50,242 nt of DNA from Chloroflexota bacterium. GTDB taxonomy: Bacteria > Chloroflexota > Dehalococcoidia > Lucifugimonadales > UBA3495. The DNA lies in the NCBI GenBank assembly GCA_022573285.1, contig JACZUF010000022.1:1-50242 (forward strand). Reading direction: 5' to 3'. Positions 8,567-16,853 of this stretch are shown piece after piece (the first letter of the stretch is position 1; the number at the start of each line of letters is the position of its first letter). The notes beneath the pieces are model-generated. The model made no database searches, had not been told where the DNA came from, and was given only the letters and a program-made list of their open reading frames with translations. The position numbers were made by a program, and so were the translations under genes.

Positions 8567-9484
8567 CTACTGGAGCCTGATTCGTGGGTCTAGGTATGCG
8601 TAGGTAATATCAACCAGCAAGCTGCTGGTGATGACGATGCCAGCGGATATCATGACCACTGCCTGGACCACTGGGAAATCCCTAAAAACGATTCCCTGGA
8701 ACAATAACCGGCCCATCCCAGGCCAGGCAAACACGACCTCCACCAGAATGCCCAGGGTGATCAATATGGCGATGTAGATCCCGCCCAGGGTGATCACGCT
8801 GATCAGGGAGTTCCTCAAGCCGTGTTTCCAGACCACTTTGAACTCGGATATGCCCTTGATCCGGGCCATTTTTATGTATTCGCTGTCCAACGCCTCGAGC
8901 AGACTGGAACGCAGCAACCTGGTGATGGCCGCCACGGTGAAGAAACCCAAACTGAACGCGGGCATGATGTAGTGCTTGATGCCGCCCATGCCCGAACTGG
9001 GCAGCCAGCCCAATTGGACCGTAAACAGCTGTATCAAGAGCATCCCCAGCCAGAATACGGGAATGGCCTGGCCCAATACCGCTATGCCCGTACTCACGGT
9101 ATCGATCCACGTTCCTTTGTAGACCGCCGACAGCACACCCAAGGGTATTGAGATCAGTATTACTATCAGGAACGCCGCTCCAATCAGCTTGACGGAGTTG
9201 GGAAGCCGGTCCTTGATCAGGTCCGAGACCGGGGTCTTGCTCCTGAGGGACTCTCCGAAACTTCCTTGGGCGTAGTCCCCAATGAACTTTCCGTATTGGA
9301 CGATCAGGGGCTTATCCACGCCCATTGAACGTCTCAAGTCCTCCAGGGCTTCCAATCCGGCGTCGGGCGGCAACATCAAAAGTGCGGGGTCTCCGGTGAG
9401 ACGCACCATGAGAAAGATGATTATGGAGAGCACGAAGAGGGCGAGTACCGCCTCTCCAACACGTCTTATTATGTATCTCTGCAT
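8567..9484 (-). CDS. ABC transporter permease, DppB/OppB type
   Basis: A 305-residue inner-membrane permease beginning MQRYIIRRVGEAVLALFVLS, the usual DppB/OppB opening. It has about six hydrophobic helices, the EAA-type loop ARIKGISEFKVVWKHGLRNS near residue 205, and the C-terminal VDITYAYLDPRIRLQ signature. It lies between the solute-binding lipoprotein gene (115 nt upstream) and the OppC-type gene (6 nt downstream) on the same strand. No ATPase gene follows, so the two ATP-binding subunits must be encoded elsewhere or be shared. Confidence 0.88.
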   Translation of the reverse strand: MQRYIIRRVGEAVLALFVLSIIIFLMVRLTGDPALLMLPPDAGLEALEDLRRSMGVDKPLIVQYGKFIGDYAQGSFGESLRSKTPVSDLIKDRLPNSVKLIGAAFLIVILISIPLGVLSAVYKGTWIDTVSTGIAVLGQAIPVFWLGMLLIQLFTVQLGWLPSSGMGGIKHYIMPAFSLGFFTVAAITRLLRSSLLEALDSEYIKMARIKGISEFKVVWKHGLRNSLISVITLGGIYIAILITLGILVEVVFAWPGMGRLLFQGIVFRDFPVVQAVVMISAGIVITSSLLVDITYAYLDPRIRLQ

Positions 9485-9599
9485 CGCCTACCGTGACCCT
9501 TGTGGGCTAGGAGTAAACGGCTGTGGTCCCAATTCCCTATGCCACAACCTCCCTGAAGAGACCGGGAAGAGACCGGCTCTCCAGGGAGGTTGAATCAGG

Positions 9600-11279
9600 T
9601 TAACGCTTGATTAGGAATGTGAAGCCGTCGTCCCAGACTCTCTTGCCCAGGTCCCAGGCCGTAATCCTGTCGTTGGTCGCGTAGGATATATTCATGTTGC
9701 AGCAAGTGAGATGCGTGTATTGGTCGTACATGTACTTAGTCAGGTTCTGGCTGGCCTTCTCCACGTCGGCCGGCGCTATGCCTGCCTCCAAGGCTTCGAT
9801 GAGGCGGTCAATCTCCGGGTCGTTGGTCGAAGTGAAGGCCCCATCGGTGTGGTTCAGTACCCGCATCAGCCCCACAAAGCCCGCCAATGGCCGGTTGGGG
9901 GCCGCCAGATAGCCACTTCCGTTATCCAGGGTGTGGGCCAGCCGTTCCTGCCGGTAGGAGGCGTACTCGGTGGGGATTATCTTCACGTTGACGCCAATAT
10001 CCGTCAGATAAGCGCCGACGGCTTCAATGAACCGGGGACCCTCGGGTACGTCGGCCCTGGGGTACGACCGGATGGCTACCTCTTCTCCAGCGTAGTTCGA
10101 CGCATCCAGTAGCCGTTTGGCTTCCACTGGATCAAATGGAAGGGGCGTCAAAGAAGGGTCGATACCGGGGGCGACGTCGGGCCAGGGATAGACCTTGGCC
10201 GGTGAACATTCGCCAGCGAAGATGAATTCACAGAGCTCTTCGCGGTTTATGGCCAGATTAAAGGCCTTTCTGACATTGATGTCTTTCCAGACCGAGTCGT
10301 CCCGCCATTGCTCGTGGAAATAAAGGCCCAGCACGCTGGCCCCTTCCTTGCTGAAGATGCTGAGCCCATCGGCTTTTAGCTGCGGAGCCCGCTCCCGGGA
10401 GACGGATATAACGTCCACCTCGCCGGCCTTGAGGGCTGCGATCCTGGTGCTCTCTTCCGGAATGATGCGGAAGATGAGCGTTTTAAATCTGGGGACGCCG
10501 TCTCTCCAGTGGTCGTCCACCGCCTCCAATTCCATGAAGTCGCCCTTCCGCTGGCCCACCCACTTGTAGGGGCCGCTGCCGACGGGATTCTTGGCGAATT
10601 CGGCATTGCCGACCCTCTCTGTGTGGTTCTTGGGCTGTATCATGCCCTCGACGCCCTGGATGTCCGAAAGGTCCCAATTTAGGAACCCCGCCGGCTTGGA
10701 GGTTTCGATGACCAATTCAAATGGGGACACTACGGTGATACTGTCTTGGTCAGCGATGGAAGCGATGATGCGGGTCTTATACGAGGTGATTGAATCCTCG
10801 CTGGTCACCAGTCCTATTGAAAATTTGGAGTCTTCAGCGGTGAGTTGGTCGCCGTTATGGAACTTGATGTTTTCCCGGAAGATGAAGGTCCATGTCCTGG
10901 CGTCGGGACTCATGATCCACTCTTTGGCCGCGCCTTGGGTCTTGTCCACTTCACCCGCGTCGTTGGTGCCCGTGAGAGCATCGAAAAGGAAGCGCATGTA
11001 GGCCTTTCCAAAGGCGAATTCCTGCCATACGCTTGGGGTCTCATTGCCAAGGTCGGTCAAGGCGATGACCAGTTTGCCGGTTGGCTTCACCGCAGCCGCT
11101 ACCGTCGGAGCGGCTGTGGGGACCGGCACGCTGGTTGCCGGTGACCCGCTGCTGGGTGCTTGAGTCAGCGGCGCGGCGGTCGGTTCTGCGGAAGAACCGC
11201 AGGCCACTGCCACGACAAGCGTCGTTGCCGCGAGTACAGCGATGAGAAACGGAATACGGAATATTCGGTGCTTGACCAT
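9600..11279 (-). CDS. ABC transporter solute-binding lipoprotein, family 5
   Basis: A 559-residue family 5 (peptide/nickel-type) binding protein. The N-terminus is a lipoprotein signal with lipobox VAVAC at residue 27, followed by a Ser/Thr/Pro/Ala-rich linker to about residue 65. The mature part shows family features such as KEWIMSPDARTWTFIFRENIKFHNGDQLTAED, GSGPYKWVGQRKGDFMELEA and DINVRKAFNLAINREELCE. It is anchored outside the membrane and hands solute to the permeases encoded directly downstream. The ligand is not predictable. Confidence 0.88.
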   Translation of the reverse strand: MVKHRIFRIPFLIAVLAATTLVVAVACGSSAEPTAAPLTQAPSSGSPATSVPVPTAAPTVAAAVKPTGKLVIALTDLGNETPSVWQEFAFGKAYMRFLFDALTGTNDAGEVDKTQGAAKEWIMSPDARTWTFIFRENIKFHNGDQLTAEDSKFSIGLVTSEDSITSYKTRIIASIADQDSITVVSPFELVIETSKPAGFLNWDLSDIQGVEGMIQPKNHTERVGNAEFAKNPVGSGPYKWVGQRKGDFMELEAVDDHWRDGVPRFKTLIFRIIPEESTRIAALKAGEVDVISVSRERAPQLKADGLSIFSKEGASVLGLYFHEQWRDDSVWKDINVRKAFNLAINREELCEFIFAGECSPAKVYPWPDVAPGIDPSLTPLPFDPVEAKRLLDASNYAGEEVAIRSYPRADVPEGPRFIEAVGAYLTDIGVNVKIIPTEYASYRQERLAHTLDNGSGYLAAPNRPLAGFVGLMRVLNHTDGAFTSTNDPEIDRLIEALEAGIAPADVEKASQNLTKYMYDQYTHLTCCNMNISYATNDRITAWDLGKRVWDDGFTFLIKR

Positions 11280-11475
11280 TTTCTCCCCCCTCTCCTACGA
11301 TTTACCGGCGGTCCCGCCGCATTGGAATTCGTGATTGGGCTGACCGGTTGATTCCAGCGTAAGCTACAACGGCCGCGTTTTGGGTACGGTAAACGACATC
11401 TGTCCTTAAAGTCAACAAGATTCCGAAGGATGGCCCCGTCAACGTTTTCAGACCGTGTCTGGCCACGCCATCCCG

Positions 11476-12612
11476 TTAGGCGTAATTGGGCATGACTTCC
11501 TTGATGAACAGGTCGATTGAATGCTCCGCCACCGCGGCGGGCATGTTTCCGAAATGAAACGCGCAGACGAAGTAGTTGGCGCCCGTTTCTACATAGGCGT
11601 CCATATACTTGCGGATGGTGTCCGGGGTGCCGGTAATGACCCTGAAATTAGCGGACTTCTCCTGGGCTATGGCGCTGCCGGGTTCCGGCGTTGAGCTGGC
11701 TTGCTCTGCCCCTTCTTCGGCGGTTCGATACTGGGTGTCTGCTTCTCGGTCGGGCAGTCCAGCCGGCCTGGGGTTTTCGCTTTTCCCGGTAAACTGCTGT
11801 AGACCTCGCCGCTCCGCCTCCAGGCGGCGGGGAGCCCGCAAGTTCCAAAGATATTCCTCCCAAGCCGGGCCGGCCGCCTGGAGCGCGCGTTCTTCCGTGT
11901 CGGCGATCACCATGTGGGTGACCAGGCCGATCTTGGGCTCAGTCCCCTGAACTGTCAGGGCATTCGGTCCCTGATGGACATTCCACAGGTCTTTATACCG
12001 TTTCACGTTCGGGCCAAAGCTATCCAACGTTCCGACAATGATGCTGTTCATTCCTTCGGTGGCCGCGGTCTCCACGTTGCGCATGTACCACAACGGTGGA
12101 TAAGGGTCTTGCCTCGGGCGCAGCCGCATGGGCAGGCGGTCAAAATTATAGAACTCGCCTTGGAAGGTGAGCTCATCACTATTCAGACCTTCCCTTATGA
12201 TGGCCAAGGTTTCCGCGAATTTGGCTTGGTTGCGTTCCAAGTCAGAGTCGCTGCCCCAAAAGTACGCTTCCAGGACTCCGCCTCGCCCCACCCCGACCTC
12301 CAGTCTGCCGCCGCTGAGATGGTCCAGCATGCAAATCTCTTCGATAAGCCGCAGCGGGTGGTGTAATGGAAGCACGTAGACGCAGGGGCACAAGCGTATC
12401 CGGCTGGTTCTTTGGGAAGCCGCAGCCAAGAATACGTTCTGAGACGGGGCTAGGCTGTGCACCGCCGGCGAGTGATGTTCCGCCAAGTGGTATCCATAGA
12501 ACCCTGCCGCGTCAAACTTTTCGATCTGGGACAACCGGTCGGCGTAAATTTGGTCTAGGTCTTGCCCTGGTATCGGTTCAATATGATCAAAGACGCCAAA
12601 CTCTAAGCCCAT
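11476..12612 (-). CDS. LLM class flavin-dependent oxidoreductase (luciferase-like monooxygenase)
   Basis: A 378-residue protein with the luciferase-like motifs FDAAGFYGYHLAEHHSPAV (near residue 35), RIRLCPCVYVLPLHHPLRLIEE (near 70) and GRLEVGVGRGGVLEAYFWG (near 102). The His-His pair in AEHHS is usual for the FMN-dependent branch. A Glu/Pro-rich insert at about residues 265-310 separates the last barrel strands. It is followed downstream by the ABC-importer genes on the same strand, with about 195 nt between, so it may or may not be in their unit. Substrate unknown. Confidence 0.83.
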   Translation of the reverse strand: MGLEFGVFDHIEPIPGQDLDQIYADRLSQIEKFDAAGFYGYHLAEHHSPAVHSLAPSQNVFLAAASQRTSRIRLCPCVYVLPLHHPLRLIEEICMLDHLSGGRLEVGVGRGGVLEAYFWGSDSDLERNQAKFAETLAIIREGLNSDELTFQGEFYNFDRLPMRLRPRQDPYPPLWYMRNVETAATEGMNSIIVGTLDSFGPNVKRYKDLWNVHQGPNALTVQGTEPKIGLVTHMVIADTEERALQAAGPAWEEYLWNLRAPRRLEAERRGLQQFTGKSENPRPAGLPDREADTQYRTAEEGAEQASSTPEPGSAIAQEKSANFRVITGTPDTIRKYMDAYVETGANYFVCAFHFGNMPAAVAEHSIDLFIKEVMPNYA

Positions 12613-12818
12613 GTATCACCTTTTCCAACATCTCATTCGATAGCTAAATCTTTGGCCAGGACCGGTCCAACGCGACTCCGCCCTGCATTGGAGGCGCCTG
12701 CCACCGGATGCCAGCCATCGGTCATAGTGTATGGGGCTCCGCAGAACCGAGACTGCGGGGTTGAATCCGGCCGCGTGACGTGCCTCGCGGTAGAATGGAA
12801 GCGCGGAATGGTCCGCAA

Positions 12819-13328
12819 CTAGTCCAAGCTGAACGGCTCTCCATTCAACGTCAATGTTTCTTCAAACGGAGTTGGGTTGATTACGGCGGCCCTTACCCAG
12901 CAGCCGTTTTTCGCATTGCGGAGCATTGCCGCTACTTTGGCAGGGTCGTCCGGCGATTCTATTTCGTACCTGGTTTCCACCTTTGGCGCCCCGGCGAGAA
13001 TTGTGCCGGCCAATACAGACCCTGATATGTCGAAGTGGACCGAGGCTTCGGCCCTTACCTTGGTGATCTTCACTTTCATTAGTTGAGAGTACCTCTCAAT
13101 CTGGGTCATCTCTCAAAACAAGATCGAAGCGGCGAAGTAATGTAATGGAGCAGGAGCGGTCCCGCTGCCTCCGATGGTTTCGGGTTCGTCGCACATTATC
13201 TCGAAACCGCTGACCTTGGCCCGCCGCAACATGTTCCCCAGGTCATCGACCTCGCACTCGATAACCATGGACCGGAAACTGCCGCCCTGTGGAAACGGGT
13301 CGTAATTTGGACCTGACTCGGTTGTCAT
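12819..13328 (-). CDS. OsmC-like selenoprotein (UGA at 13113-13115 read as selenocysteine)
   Basis: Read straight through one in-frame TGA, this gives a 169-residue OsmC/Ohr-type protein. Upstream of the TGA is SGTAPAPLHYFAASILF, the helix that in OsmC proteins leads to the peroxidatic cysteine; the TGA is codon 72, exactly that cysteine's place. Downstream, in the same frame, come EMTQIERYSQLMKVKI and the typical OsmC strand pattern, and AKNGCWVRAAV with the second (resolving) cysteine at residue 143. A hairpin fitting a bacterial SECIS follows the TGA. OsmC proteins reduce organic peroxides with two cysteines; here Sec would be the attacking residue. The start ATG follows AGGGGTG. A caller that stops at the TGA would report two small unrelated proteins (71 and about 96 residues). 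Confidence 0.87.
13083..13099 (-). promoter_or_regulatory. Candidate bacterial SECIS hairpin for the OsmC-like gene
   Basis: On the minus strand TTGAGA pairs perfectly with TCTCAA around the loop GGTAC (a seventh G-C pair is possible). The loop begins 19 nt after the UGA and its first base is G. Bacterial SECIS elements usually have a G in the first two loop bases and an apical loop about 16-37 nt after the UGA, so all criteria are met. Confidence 0.8.
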
Positions 13329-13339
13329 GTTTCACCCCT

Positions 13340-13352
13340 CTAACCTGGTTAG
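13340..13352. promoter_or_regulatory. Inverted repeat upstream of the OsmC-like gene, possible operator
   Basis: CTAACC-T-GGTTAG is a perfect 6+1+6 inverted repeat whose edge is 12 nt from the selenoprotein ATG, overlapping its ribosome-binding region. It could be an operator for a redox regulator or a leader hairpin. No regulator can be named. Confidence 0.3.
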
Positions 13353-13434
13353 GCCGTTTAACGCGGGGACATCTTAATGATAATTTCCGCTAATTACTAT
13401 CTTGTGCCCACACCCGCGAAACCGCGCCGCCCGC

Positions 13435-13465
13435 CGTAGGGGCACGGCACTGCCGTGCCCCTACG
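13435..13465. repeat. 31-nt palindromic repeat, copy 1
   Basis: Inverted repeat with outer arms CGTAGGGGCACGGCA and TGCCGTGCCCCTACG around a single base. Exact copies occur at 23552-23582 and 27768-27798, all between genes. It resembles REP/MITE-type dispersed palindromes. Confidence 0.85.
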
Positions 13466-13531
13466 CGTTAGACACATCACGGCGTTTCGACGTACACGCA
13501 CCCCGATTCCATCGGGACCGTGCCTATACGC

Positions 13532-14407
13532 CTACAAAACCGCCTCGGCCACCCGTTCCAGGGCTTCGTGGGCCGATTTCTCGTCGGTGGTGTTCAACAT
13601 GTGGACCACCCGGTCGGCCCCGGCGTCGAAGAACCGCCGGTTCATCTCCCGGTCGTGGGGCGCGTCCCACATGGTGATGTTCAATACCGAGGCGTCACGT
13701 CCCCGTTGCGTCATCATTTCCTCGATGTGCTTGCGCGCGCCGGGCAGCTTGTCCGGGTCCTGATATTGGGAGGTGTTGCGGGCCCTGGGCAGCCATCCGT
13801 CGCCGTAGTCGGCGATGCGCCGGGCGGCGCTCTCCAATTCGCCGCCCACGAAGATGGGCGGGTGGGGCTTCTGCACCGGCTTGGGGGCGCAGACCAAAGG
13901 CGGGAAATCGATGTATTCGCCGTGGTACTCGGTGACCTCGGTGGTCCACAGCTCCTTCATCACGTTCACGTATTCCCGGGTCTGCCGCCAACGCCGGGGA
14001 AAGTCCACGCCCAGTATCTCGGACTCGCCCCTGAGCCAGCCCGCGCCGACGCCGAAGATGAACCGGCCGCCTGAGATCTGGTCCAGGGTGGCGACCTCTT
14101 TGGCCAGCCGGATGGGATTGCGCTCCGGCACCAGGCAGATGCCCGTCCCCAACTTGATCTTCTTGGTGACGGTGGCGGCCCCGGCCAGGAACAACAGGGG
14201 GTCGACTATCTGGTTGATGCCGCCCTCGGTGTAGAACTTGGGCACCCCGCCCTGCCGCCCGGTGGGCGGGTCAACCTTGAAGTCGATGGGCACTACTCCG
14301 TGCTCCGGGGCCCAAAGGGACTCGAAGCCCAGTTCCTCGACCTTTCGGGCCAGGCCGATGGTGTCGAAATCGTGCTGGGTCATTAACAGAGCGATGCCGA
14401 TGTCCAT
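13532..14407 (-). CDS. LLM class F420-dependent oxidoreductase
   Basis: A 291-residue LLM protein with MDIGIALLMTQHDFDTIGLA, VEELGFESLWAPEHGVVPID (near residue 27), KIKLGTGICLVPERNPIRLAKE (near 83), GRFIFGVGAGWLRGESEILG (near 112) and HPPIFVGGELESAARRIADYGDG (near 182). It is closest in style to the F420-dependent subgroup that includes the protein at 2765-3721. It shares strand with the ferredoxin gene 118 nt upstream, which might supply electrons, although F420 enzymes usually do not need one. Substrate unknown. Confidence 0.85.
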   Translation of the reverse strand: MDIGIALLMTQHDFDTIGLARKVEELGFESLWAPEHGVVPIDFKVDPPTGRQGGVPKFYTEGGINQIVDPLLFLAGAATVTKKIKLGTGICLVPERNPIRLAKEVATLDQISGGRFIFGVGAGWLRGESEILGVDFPRRWRQTREYVNVMKELWTTEVTEYHGEYIDFPPLVCAPKPVQKPHPPIFVGGELESAARRIADYGDGWLPRARNTSQYQDPDKLPGARKHIEEMMTQRGRDASVLNITMWDAPHDREMNRRFFDAGADRVVHMLNTTDEKSAHEALERVAEAVL

Positions 14408-14525
14408 ATCTCTCCTTTACGACGCTGAGAGCGCCTACGGGGGCCAAATCAAAAGCCCTCCTCTACGCCGCCGCAAAGGAGGACTCCCGGGACCCGATTG
14501 GAACTCGATTAGAACGGGGTGAACG

Positions 14526-14750
14526 CTACGGGAAAAGTTGTTCGCCGGTGTCGGCGTCCATAACTTTTATTGCCGCCACCGGGCAGTTCTCGGCGGCCTC
14601 CATAATGATTTCCTCGGTGTCGCCGTCGGGGTCGGCGGACACCGCCTGCCGTTCGTCGTTCAGCTTAAAGGCATTGGTGGCGATGGTGATGCACATTGCG
14701 TTGCCAACGCAGATGTCGTGGTCAACGGAAACCTGAATCTTCCTTGCCAT
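14526..14750 (-). CDS. Ferredoxin, single-cluster 3Fe-4S type
   Basis: A 74-residue acidic ferredoxin. The N-terminal cluster ligands lie in HDICVGNAMCITIATNAF and the last one in AAENCPVAAIKV. Only three ligand cysteines are visible, with a non-cysteine residue at the central position, so a 3Fe-4S cluster as in ferredoxins serving cytochromes P450 and other oxygenases is likely. It is a soluble electron carrier. The partner enzyme is not evident; the neighbouring LLM oxidoreductase downstream is a candidate. A good promoter lies upstream. Confidence 0.88.
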   Translation of the reverse strand: MARKIQVSVDHDICVGNAMCITIATNAFKLNDERQAVSADPDGDTEEIIMEAAENCPVAAIKVMDADTGEQLFP

Positions 14751-14871
14751 GGTTCACCCCGCAGATAAAGCGTTGAGGTTGGGAGCGGTAGTCTGTAGCT
14801 CCAGGTTGTCCCGCCAGGCCGAAAGTTTGGCAGGTTGGCCTGGAATCCAGCCTGCTCCCCAGGATGGGCGC

Positions 14872-14900
14872 ATTCTATCAGTGGGATATTAGGTGGTCAA
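14872..14900 (-). promoter_or_regulatory. Sigma-70 type promoter for the ferredoxin gene
   Basis: On the minus strand TTGACC (14895-14900) and TAGAAT (14872-14877) are separated by 17 nt, and TGA directly precedes the -10. The predicted start of transcription lies about 115 nt before the ferredoxin ATG. Confidence 0.6.
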
Positions 14901-14990
14901 CAGAGTTCACTGGATTCTGTCCTTCTGGCCTTGTCGTTTAGCGGCATTGGATATCTCAGGTAACCGTTATAATGCCAGAAGATAGGGTGA

Positions 14991-15031
14991 TTGACAAAAG
15001 TATATTAATGTATATTATTATGATAATGTAC
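14991..15031 (+). promoter_or_regulatory. PadR gene promoter with overlapping palindromic operator
   Basis: TTGACA at 14991-14996 is a perfect -35 box, and TATTAT at 15013-15018 can serve as -10 (16-nt spacer). A 22-nt near-perfect palindrome at 15010-15031 covers the -10; its halves begin GTATATTAT and end ATAATGTAC and differ only at two transition-type pairs. PadR-family repressors bind such AT-rich dyads, often in front of their own gene, so autoregulation is likely. Confidence 0.6.
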
Positions 15032-15060
15032 TATTCCGTAATATGAGGAAGCCGAAATAG

Positions 15061-15387
15061 ATGCCTGATGAACCACATACCTATCGACTTACGGATAATA
15101 GGTACCTAGTCCTAAAAGCGTTGACGGATGGCCCGCAGCACGGGTACGGCTTACGGAAGTTACTCAACGAGCTGACTGATGGACGGTTCAATCCGAGTCT
15201 TGCAACAATCTACGACGCTCTACACACCCTCAAACACCAGAAGCTGATTAAGATGGTTGAAGACGTGGTCCCCGACGAAGGGAAAATTCGAAGAATGTAC
15301 AAGATTACAACAGAAGGTGCTTGGGCGCTCAAGGATAAGGAGCGCCTGCTCCAGCCAAAAGCTGTTCCGAACTCGGACCCTATATAA
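15061..15387 (+). CDS. PadR family transcriptional regulator
   Basis: A 108-residue winged-helix repressor. YLVLKALTDGPQHGYGLRKLLNELTDGRF is the typical PadR recognition region (the residues of the N-terminal helix-turn-helix), followed by SLATIYDALHTLKHQKLI and the wing KIRRMYKITTEGAWALKD. It is short, lacking the long C-terminal dimerisation helices of larger PadR proteins. A palindrome overlaps its promoter. The next gene, 64 nt downstream on the same strand, encodes a membrane protein, the common partner of small PadR regulators, so the pair is probably one unit. Confidence 0.85.
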   Translation: MPDEPHTYRLTDNRYLVLKALTDGPQHGYGLRKLLNELTDGRFNPSLATIYDALHTLKHQKLIKMVEDVVPDEGKIRRMYKITTEGAWALKDKERLLQPKAVPNSDPI

Positions 15388-15451
15388 ACCAGAGTAGCAG
15401 CCAGGGGTGTGGGGATGGGAGGCAGAACAACCACAGTTCGGAGGCCCTGGT

Positions 15452-16792
15452 ATGACTAGATTTTTCCGAATGGTTAGGTTGATGTTGATCGGATCTATGG
15501 TTGTAGTGCTGGTCAATGTCGCAATCGAGACGTTTCAGGTGTTCAGTGGGCGAACTGGATTCCTGGTGCTACTAGCCACGTACTTAGTTAGTGGAGTGGT
15601 CTTGGCCGTCACAACCCTGCTGTTCGCAGTCGTGAATTTTGGACAAGCAATTATCGGCCCGGGACCGGACTTCACCAATATCCTTCGGCCGACTTTAGAT
15701 TTGCCCAAGGCATTAAGGTGGTTGCTCCCGAAGTGGTTCGTTTCGGAATTCACGCGAGACATCGTTGACGACCTGCGAGACTTGGCGAGCGAATCTGCTG
15801 GGAGCAAATGGTGGATTCTCGTCTTAATTGAATTCTTCAAGCTGGTCTTCGTGTTCGGTCTGCGGAGGTTCCAATGCTGTCAAGAAGCCACGTCGGAATT
15901 GGAGCCCGACAAAGAGTTGTGTGCTGTCGACATTGGTGTTGGCAATCATGCTATTGAAACGCCGGATATGAACAACGTGTTGGCGGCCACCGTCGAGATG
16001 CCAACTCCGACGATCGAGCCTCCACCTCTCGATGACCAACAACTCCTCAAAAATCTAGGCGAGGTGCTCGGTTCTTACATCGGGCAAGATGACTTGGACC
16101 TAGCACAGTTCGCCGATGGTGTAAGAGACTTAGTCGGCCAGTTCGGATATTTGGACCAATTGGGCGGGTTGATGCCTCGGCTGTCCGAGCTCCAGCCTAG
16201 TCAGGCCGAAGTATCACGCGAAGAATTCTTCAAGTGGTTGTCTGCTCTCGTTATCCTCCGCGAGATTCTCGCCGAACGCCAACGGGTTGAACAGGCCGAA
16301 TCTAACAGAAACTCCGCCGGAGCGAATGCGGAAGAAGAAGAAGAAGAAGAAGAAGAAGAAGAGGATGACGACGAAGAATCCAACAATCCGTTAGCCGGGC
16401 AGCGTTTCATAAAGGCCTTGTGGAATCTGGGCTATGGTCCACACCTAATGGTAAGTATTCAACGTCTTCGCCGATTCCAGACGGTCGATAGGATAGCGAT
16501 TGTGTACATCTGCGTTCAGGACGTGATCAAGCCCAAATTCATAATTACAAGGGACAAGGTTGTTGGGGCAATAAAGAATCTCTTGAATTCCCCATTGATG
16601 GTTGTACTTCTTGGTCAAAAAATCTGTGACGGAGCCACCCCAAATGCAATCATCACAAAAATTATTATGTTGATCGCGACGATATTTGTGCCGATTGTGT
16701 GGTCGTTGGGGATAATAATCTTCTTCCTCAAGTTATACATGCGGCCCACGAAAGCACTAGAAGTGGTTGGACTCGACGACATCGTCGAATAG
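15452..16792 (+). CDS. Unrecognised membrane protein with an acidic Glu-repeat linker
   Basis: This 446-residue protein is not recognised. The ATG at 15452 is preferred because GGAG lies about 9 nt upstream. Hydrophobic segments are at about residues 6-27 and 33-58, a weaker one at 113-132, and a strong one near the C-terminus (IIMLIATIFVPIVWSLGIII). The middle is soluble, acidic and proline-containing; a run of ten GAA codons plus GAG (16331-16363) followed by Asp/Glu makes a highly acidic linker at about residues 294-310. Codon use and base composition look less GC-rich than the neighbours, hinting at acquisition. It is downstream of a PadR repressor and probably under its control. Function unknown. 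Confidence 0.65.
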   Translation: MTRFFRMVRLMLIGSMVVVLVNVAIETFQVFSGRTGFLVLLATYLVSGVVLAVTTLLFAVVNFGQAIIGPGPDFTNILRPTLDLPKALRWLLPKWFVSEFTRDIVDDLRDLASESAGSKWWILVLIEFFKLVFVFGLRRFQCCQEATSELEPDKELCAVDIGVGNHAIETPDMNNVLAATVEMPTPTIEPPPLDDQQLLKNLGEVLGSYIGQDDLDLAQFADGVRDLVGQFGYLDQLGGLMPRLSELQPSQAEVSREEFFKWLSALVILREILAERQRVEQAESNRNSAGANAEEEEEEEEEEEDDDEESNNPLAGQRFIKALWNLGYGPHLMVSIQRLRRFQTVDRIAIVYICVQDVIKPKFIITRDKVVGAIKNLLNSPLMVVLLGQKICDGATPNAIITKIIMLIATIFVPIVWSLGIIIFFLKLYMRPTKALEVVGLDDIVE

Positions 16793-16853
16793 AGCCCCCT
16801 GATTACTCGCGCGGTACACTATAAGCTAGTATGCACCGCCCATGCTCTGGGAG

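Noticed and set aside
13435-13465. A CRISPR-like array from the identical 31-nt repeats
   Set aside because: The three copies are 4-10 kb apart between different genes, with no regular spacers and no cas genes.
16331-16363. Glu run as a sequencing artefact
   Set aside because: The frame continues with sensible membrane-protein sequence on both sides and the repeat is in triplets, so it is accepted as coding.
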